Source: Hufsiella arboris (GTDB lineage Bacteria; Bacteroidota; Bacteroidia; Sphingobacteriales; Sphingobacteriaceae). From it: a stretch of 64,000 bases of DNA. Under the pieces are notes generated by a model. It searched no databases. It was not told the origin of the DNA and was given only the letters and a program-made list of their open reading frames with translations. A program made the translations under genes and the position numbers. Below are positions 60,896 to 64,000 of the stretch, piece by piece. The stretch covers positions 372,001 to 436,000 of the forward strand of contig NZ_WVHT01000002.1 in NCBI RefSeq assembly GCF_009834875.1, written 5' to 3'. How positions within the stretch are numbered: the stretch's first letter is position 1; the number at the start of each line of letters is the position of its first letter.

Positions 60896-63031
60896 TTAGC
60901 GGTCTGTGACCAATGTAAAATCAATTTGGCGCTTACTTAAATCCACTTTCTTAACACGTATTTTCACTTCATCGCCGAGCTGATACTTTTTCTTTTTGCG
61001 CTGGCCGATGATACAGTAGTTTTTTTCGTCCAGGACATAAAAGTCGTCGGTAATATCACGCAAACGTACCATTCCTTCGCATTTATTTTCAATTATCTCA
61101 ACATACATTCCCCATTCGGTTACCCCAGAAATTATTCCCTGGTATTCGGCACCAACATTATTTTCCAGGTATTCAGCTTGTTTGTATTTGATGGAAGCCC
61201 GTTCCGCATCCGCAGCTTTCTTTTCCATTTGTGACGCATAGACACACATTTTCTCGTATTCTTCTTCATTTACAGATTTCCCTCCATCAAGATAATGCTC
61301 GAGTAAGCGATGCGCCAGCACATCAGGATAACGGCGGATCGGCGATGTAAAGTGTGTGTAATAATCAAAGGCCAAGCCATAATGGCTCGATTTCTTTGTA
61401 GTATAAATGGCCTTCGCCATCGACCGGATGGCAAGCTGTGTCAGTACATTTTGCTCTTTTTTTCCTTCCACATCTTCCATCAGGTGGTTTAGTGAACGGG
61501 CAACTTCACGGTCGGATTTTGTGTTAATCTTATAGCCAAATTTCATAGCGAATTGAGCAAATCCGAGCAAGTTAGTTTCGTTCGGTGCATCATGGGAGCG
61601 ATAAACAAACGTAAGCTTCTGTTTCCCTTTTCCTTTTTTAGCAATGAACTCAGCGACTTTCTTGTTTGCAAGAAGCATAAAATCTTCGATAAGCTTATGC
61701 GCGTCCTTCCGTTCCTTCACATAAACTCCAATTGGCTTTCCGTTTTTATCGAGGTTGAATTTTACCTCTGTTGATTCAAAGCTGATTGCACCATGTTTAA
61801 ATTTCCGGTCGCGGAGTTTGTAGGCAAGTTCGTTTAACGCCAGAATCTCTTCACTGTATTCTCCTGTCTTATCTTCTATTAGCTTTTGTGCGTCTTCATA
61901 GGCGAAGCGTTTGTCAGAATGGATAATTGTTTTTCCAAACCATTGATCGATCACATTTGCCTCTTTATCTAACTCAAATACAGCAGCGAAACATAATTTA
62001 TCTTCATCAGGCCTTAAGGAACAGACACCATTGGAAAGCCTTTCGGGAAGCATTGGAATCACTCTGTCTACAAGGTAGACGGATGTGCCCCGTTCGAACG
62101 CCTCCTTATCAAGGTGTGTATTGGGCTTTACGTAATGTGAAACGTCAGCGATGTGAACACCAACTTCGACATTGCCGTTATCGAGCCTGCGGAAAGAGAT
62201 CGCATCGTCAAAGTCTTTAGCATCAACAGGGTCGATGGTGAATGTGAGAATGTTTCTGAAATCTTTTCTTCTGGCAATTTCATCCTGGCTTATTTCTTCC
62301 GAAATTGCATTGGCTTCATTTTCTACATCTGCCGGAAACTCTAGCGGGAATCCGAAATCGGCGAGAATAGCATTCATTTCGGTATTGTTCTCGCCCTGGG
62401 CCCCCAATACGTGCTTAATCTTCCCGATCGGATTTTTAGCATCTTCGGGCCATTGGACAATACTTGCGACGGCTTTTTCGCCGTTTTTAGCGCCGTTAAG
62501 GTCCTCAAGCGGAATAAAAATATCATGCAGCATCTTGCGGTCGTCGGGTACGAAGAATGCGAAGCGTTCGGAAAGTTTTACGATTCCTGTAAAGTCGGTT
62601 TTGGCCCGCTTTATAATTTCTACCACTTCACCCTCTTTACGCCGTCCTTTACTTTTTGCGTAAACGTATACTTTTACGATATCGCTATGGAGAGCAGTTC
62701 GCAATTTACGTGGAGCTACATATATATCATTCTCAAACTCATCATCGGGTACGATAAAAGCTGAGCCGTCGGCGGTCATATCTACCTTGCCCGTAATAAA
62801 GTTCTTGAGTTCTTTCAGGTTGAATCTGCCTTTTTCCGTTTCCTGGAACAGGCCTTTCCTGGTTTCTTCAATCAGAATATCGCGAATAGTGTCACGCGAC
62901 TCGTTATCTGATAAATTGAGTTTAGCTGAAACCTGTTTATAGTTAAGCGGCTTGTTGCCGGTTTTTTCAAATACATCGCTGATTAGCTGTGTTAATACCA
63001 GCTGAACGTGGTTAGCTTTGTTTTTAGCCAT
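60896..63031 (-). CDS. rnr: Ribonuclease R
   Basis: The 711-residue protein has an N-terminal winged-helix (1-70), OB cold-shock domains (about 75-235), the RNB catalytic domain with TFTIDPVDAKDFDDAISF near 265-285, and a C-terminal S1 domain (about 625-705; GIISGVTEWGMYVEI). RNase R digests structured RNA 3' to 5'. It is full length. It is followed 12 bases later by the polyprenyl synthetase gene. Confidence 0.95.
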   Translation of the reverse strand: MAKNKANHVQLVLTQLISDVFEKTGNKPLNYKQVSAKLNLSDNESRDTIRDILIEETRKGLFQETEKGRFNLKELKNFITGKVDMTADGSAFIVPDDEFENDIYVAPRKLRTALHSDIVKVYVYAKSKGRRKEGEVVEIIKRAKTDFTGIVKLSERFAFFVPDDRKMLHDIFIPLEDLNGAKNGEKAVASIVQWPEDAKNPIGKIKHVLGAQGENNTEMNAILADFGFPLEFPADVENEANAISEEISQDEIARRKDFRNILTFTIDPVDAKDFDDAISFRRLDNGNVEVGVHIADVSHYVKPNTHLDKEAFERGTSVYLVDRVIPMLPERLSNGVCSLRPDEDKLCFAAVFELDKEANVIDQWFGKTIIHSDKRFAYEDAQKLIEDKTGEYSEEILALNELAYKLRDRKFKHGAISFESTEVKFNLDKNGKPIGVYVKERKDAHKLIEDFMLLANKKVAEFIAKKGKGKQKLTFVYRSHDAPNETNLLGFAQFAMKFGYKINTKSDREVARSLNHLMEDVEGKKEQNVLTQLAIRSMAKAIYTTKKSSHYGLAFDYYTHFTSPIRRYPDVLAHRLLEHYLDGGKSVNEEEYEKMCVYASQMEKKAADAERASIKYKQAEYLENNVGAEYQGIISGVTEWGMYVEIIENKCEGMVRLRDITDDFYVLDEKNYCIIGQRKKKKYQLGDEVKIRVKKVDLSKRQIDFTLVTDR

Positions 63032-63052
63032 TAATTCGTTTTCTTAATTCAA

Positions 63053-63766
63053 CTATTCTACAATCGTAATGTTTTCGTCAGCAATAAGCGGCTGACACCT
63101 GAAACGCAGCAATAGCTGGGCTGTGGTTATCACATCTTTCTGGCAATAAGTTTTAATCCGGGCTACATCGCCTTCGTTCCAGTAAACGCGCTGCACATCT
63201 GCGCCGGTAATATCGTCTTTGGGAGTTGGAATATTAAATATCGCAGCCAGCAGGTTTAGCGACGTGTAATTTTTATAGTCGCCGAACTTCCAGAGTTCCA
63301 TTGTATCCAGGTGATTGATCTCCCATGGTTTTTTTCCGCTAATTTGAAGTTGCTCGGGAATCGGAATACAGTTGATCAGCATGCGTCGACAGAGGTAAGG
63401 AAAGTCAAATTCTTTTCCATTGTGGGCGCACAGCTGAATGCCTGCCGGCTGTTTATTCAACAAATCGATAAAGCCGTGTAACAATTCTGCTTCATCATGG
63501 CCGAAAAACGATTTTACCCTAAAACCTAATTTTCCGCTTTGGCGGGTAAAAGCACCTACCGAGATGCAGACGATTTTTCCGAATTCCGCCCAGATACCAG
63601 CCCTGGAATAATATTCTTCAGCCGTTTCATTTTCCTTGCGTTTATAAAGGGATTTTTGATTCCACAGTTCAGACAAATGCGGTGGAACTTCACTGAAATT
63701 GGCATATTGAGGCACTGTTTCTATATCCAGAACAAGCACCTGCTGCAGATCGATTTGATTTAGCAT
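63053..63766 (-). CDS. DEDD-type 3'-5' exonuclease, PolB-related
   Basis: The 237-residue protein has VLDIETVPQYANF, containing the first D-x-E, then LCAHNGKEFDFPYLCRRM with the middle Asp, LDTMELWKFGD, and RIKTYCQKDVITTAQLL with the final Asp. This is the predicted PolB-like exonuclease family common in Bacteroidota. It lacks a polymerase domain, as is normal for the family. It precedes rnr by 21 bases in the same direction. Confidence 0.88.
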   Translation of the reverse strand: MLNQIDLQQVLVLDIETVPQYANFSEVPPHLSELWNQKSLYKRKENETAEEYYSRAGIWAEFGKIVCISVGAFTRQSGKLGFRVKSFFGHDEAELLHGFIDLLNKQPAGIQLCAHNGKEFDFPYLCRRMLINCIPIPEQLQISGKKPWEINHLDTMELWKFGDYKNYTSLNLLAAIFNIPTPKDDITGADVQRVYWNEGDVARIKTYCQKDVITTAQLLLRFRCQPLIADENITIVE

Positions 63767-63862
63767 GTCTGTAAATTTAACAGATAAAATGAAAAATCAA
63801 CATAATTGGCTGGCCGGCCTAAGCAAACAGCTTGTTATAAAGAGAATAAAGTTTGTGCGGCA

Positions 63863-64000
63863 TCAAAATAGCTTAAGCTGGATATCGACCGGCGCTTTAG
63901 CGTTACCGAAAACAGTTCTGCCGCCATAGCGCCATGAATTGTCGCGTTCATTTTGGATAACCTGCTCAAAGTTCGCGCTCGGCCGGAAATCTTTTTCCGC
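63863..64000 (-). CDS. C-terminal end of an unrecognised protein (5' partial)
   Basis: The last 45 residues of a minus-strand frame are seen, entering from the right edge: EKDFRPSANFEQVIQNERD, then SWRYGGRTVFGNAKAP and the end VDIQLKLF. The frame and base use look coding. No family can be named from this piece. Confidence 0.55.
   Translation of the reverse strand, partial: AEKDFRPSANFEQVIQNERDNSWRYGGRTVFGNAKAPVDIQLKLF

Noticed and set aside
1-64000. CRISPR arrays, rRNA genes and intact insertion sequences
   Set aside because: None was seen; no regularly spaced repeats, rRNA sequence or transposase was recognised by reading.

Overview
The window looks like a Bacteroidota chromosome, most likely from the Sphingobacteriaceae (Mucilaginibacter/Pedobacter type). 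The grounds are the Bacteroidetes-style conjugation genes (DUF4134/DUF4133/TraG/TraJ/TraK/TraM), a histone H1-like Hc1 protein, a PUR (DUF3276) domain, a FimB/Mfa2-like lipoprotein, a 2TM-domain protein, GxGTxxP tail-fibre-like secreted proteins and weak use of Shine-Dalgarno sites. Naming the family is an inference from gene content, not from a marker gene.

Layout. (1) 1-1.2 kb: the 3' end of an Rhs-type polymorphic toxin with its candidate immunity gene, closed by a perfect hairpin. (2) 1.87-28.2 kb: one co-directional block holding a complete type II secretion-like machine: minor pseudopilins, GspF, major pseudopilin GspG, a short prepilin peptidase, GspE, secretin GspD, and GspL-, GspM- and GspC-like proteins. 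It is interleaved with 13 intact and 2 decayed members of one family of Sec-exported proteins. Each has its own N-terminal domain, followed by GxGTxxP motifs, a conserved C-terminal module of about 80 residues and a terminal coiled coil. Many are translationally coupled, and several spacers carry related CACTGYCA hairpins. This looks like a secretion machine carrying its own diversifying substrate repertoire and is the main candidate for an undescribed system. (3) 28.3-36 kb: small metabolic and stress genes, a three-domain LigD, and an AT-rich stretch with a lipoprotein.

(4) 36.1-52.6 kb: an integrated element. It has part of a Bacteroidetes conjugation operon (traE, F, G, I-like x3, J, K, L, M, but no TraN, coupling protein or relaxase), a DUF3945-like protein, an Hc1 protein, a membrane-anchored exonuclease VII-like protein, a GNAT acetyltransferase, a zinc-ribbon protein, a PUR-RadC fusion cut before its JAMM domain, a metallopeptidase-like cargo protein with a long hydrophobic core, and a tyrosine integrase lying against tRNA-Ser(UGA), the probable attachment site. 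The far end of the element was not seen.

(5) 52.7-64 kb: ordinary chromosomal genes: YihY/BrkB, a thioesterase, MltG, a rhodanese, a PASTA protein, Ddl, a GH43 enzyme behind a LacI-type operator, a cation/proton antiporter, a polyprenyl synthetase, RNase R, a 3'-5' exonuclease, and a partial gene at the right edge.
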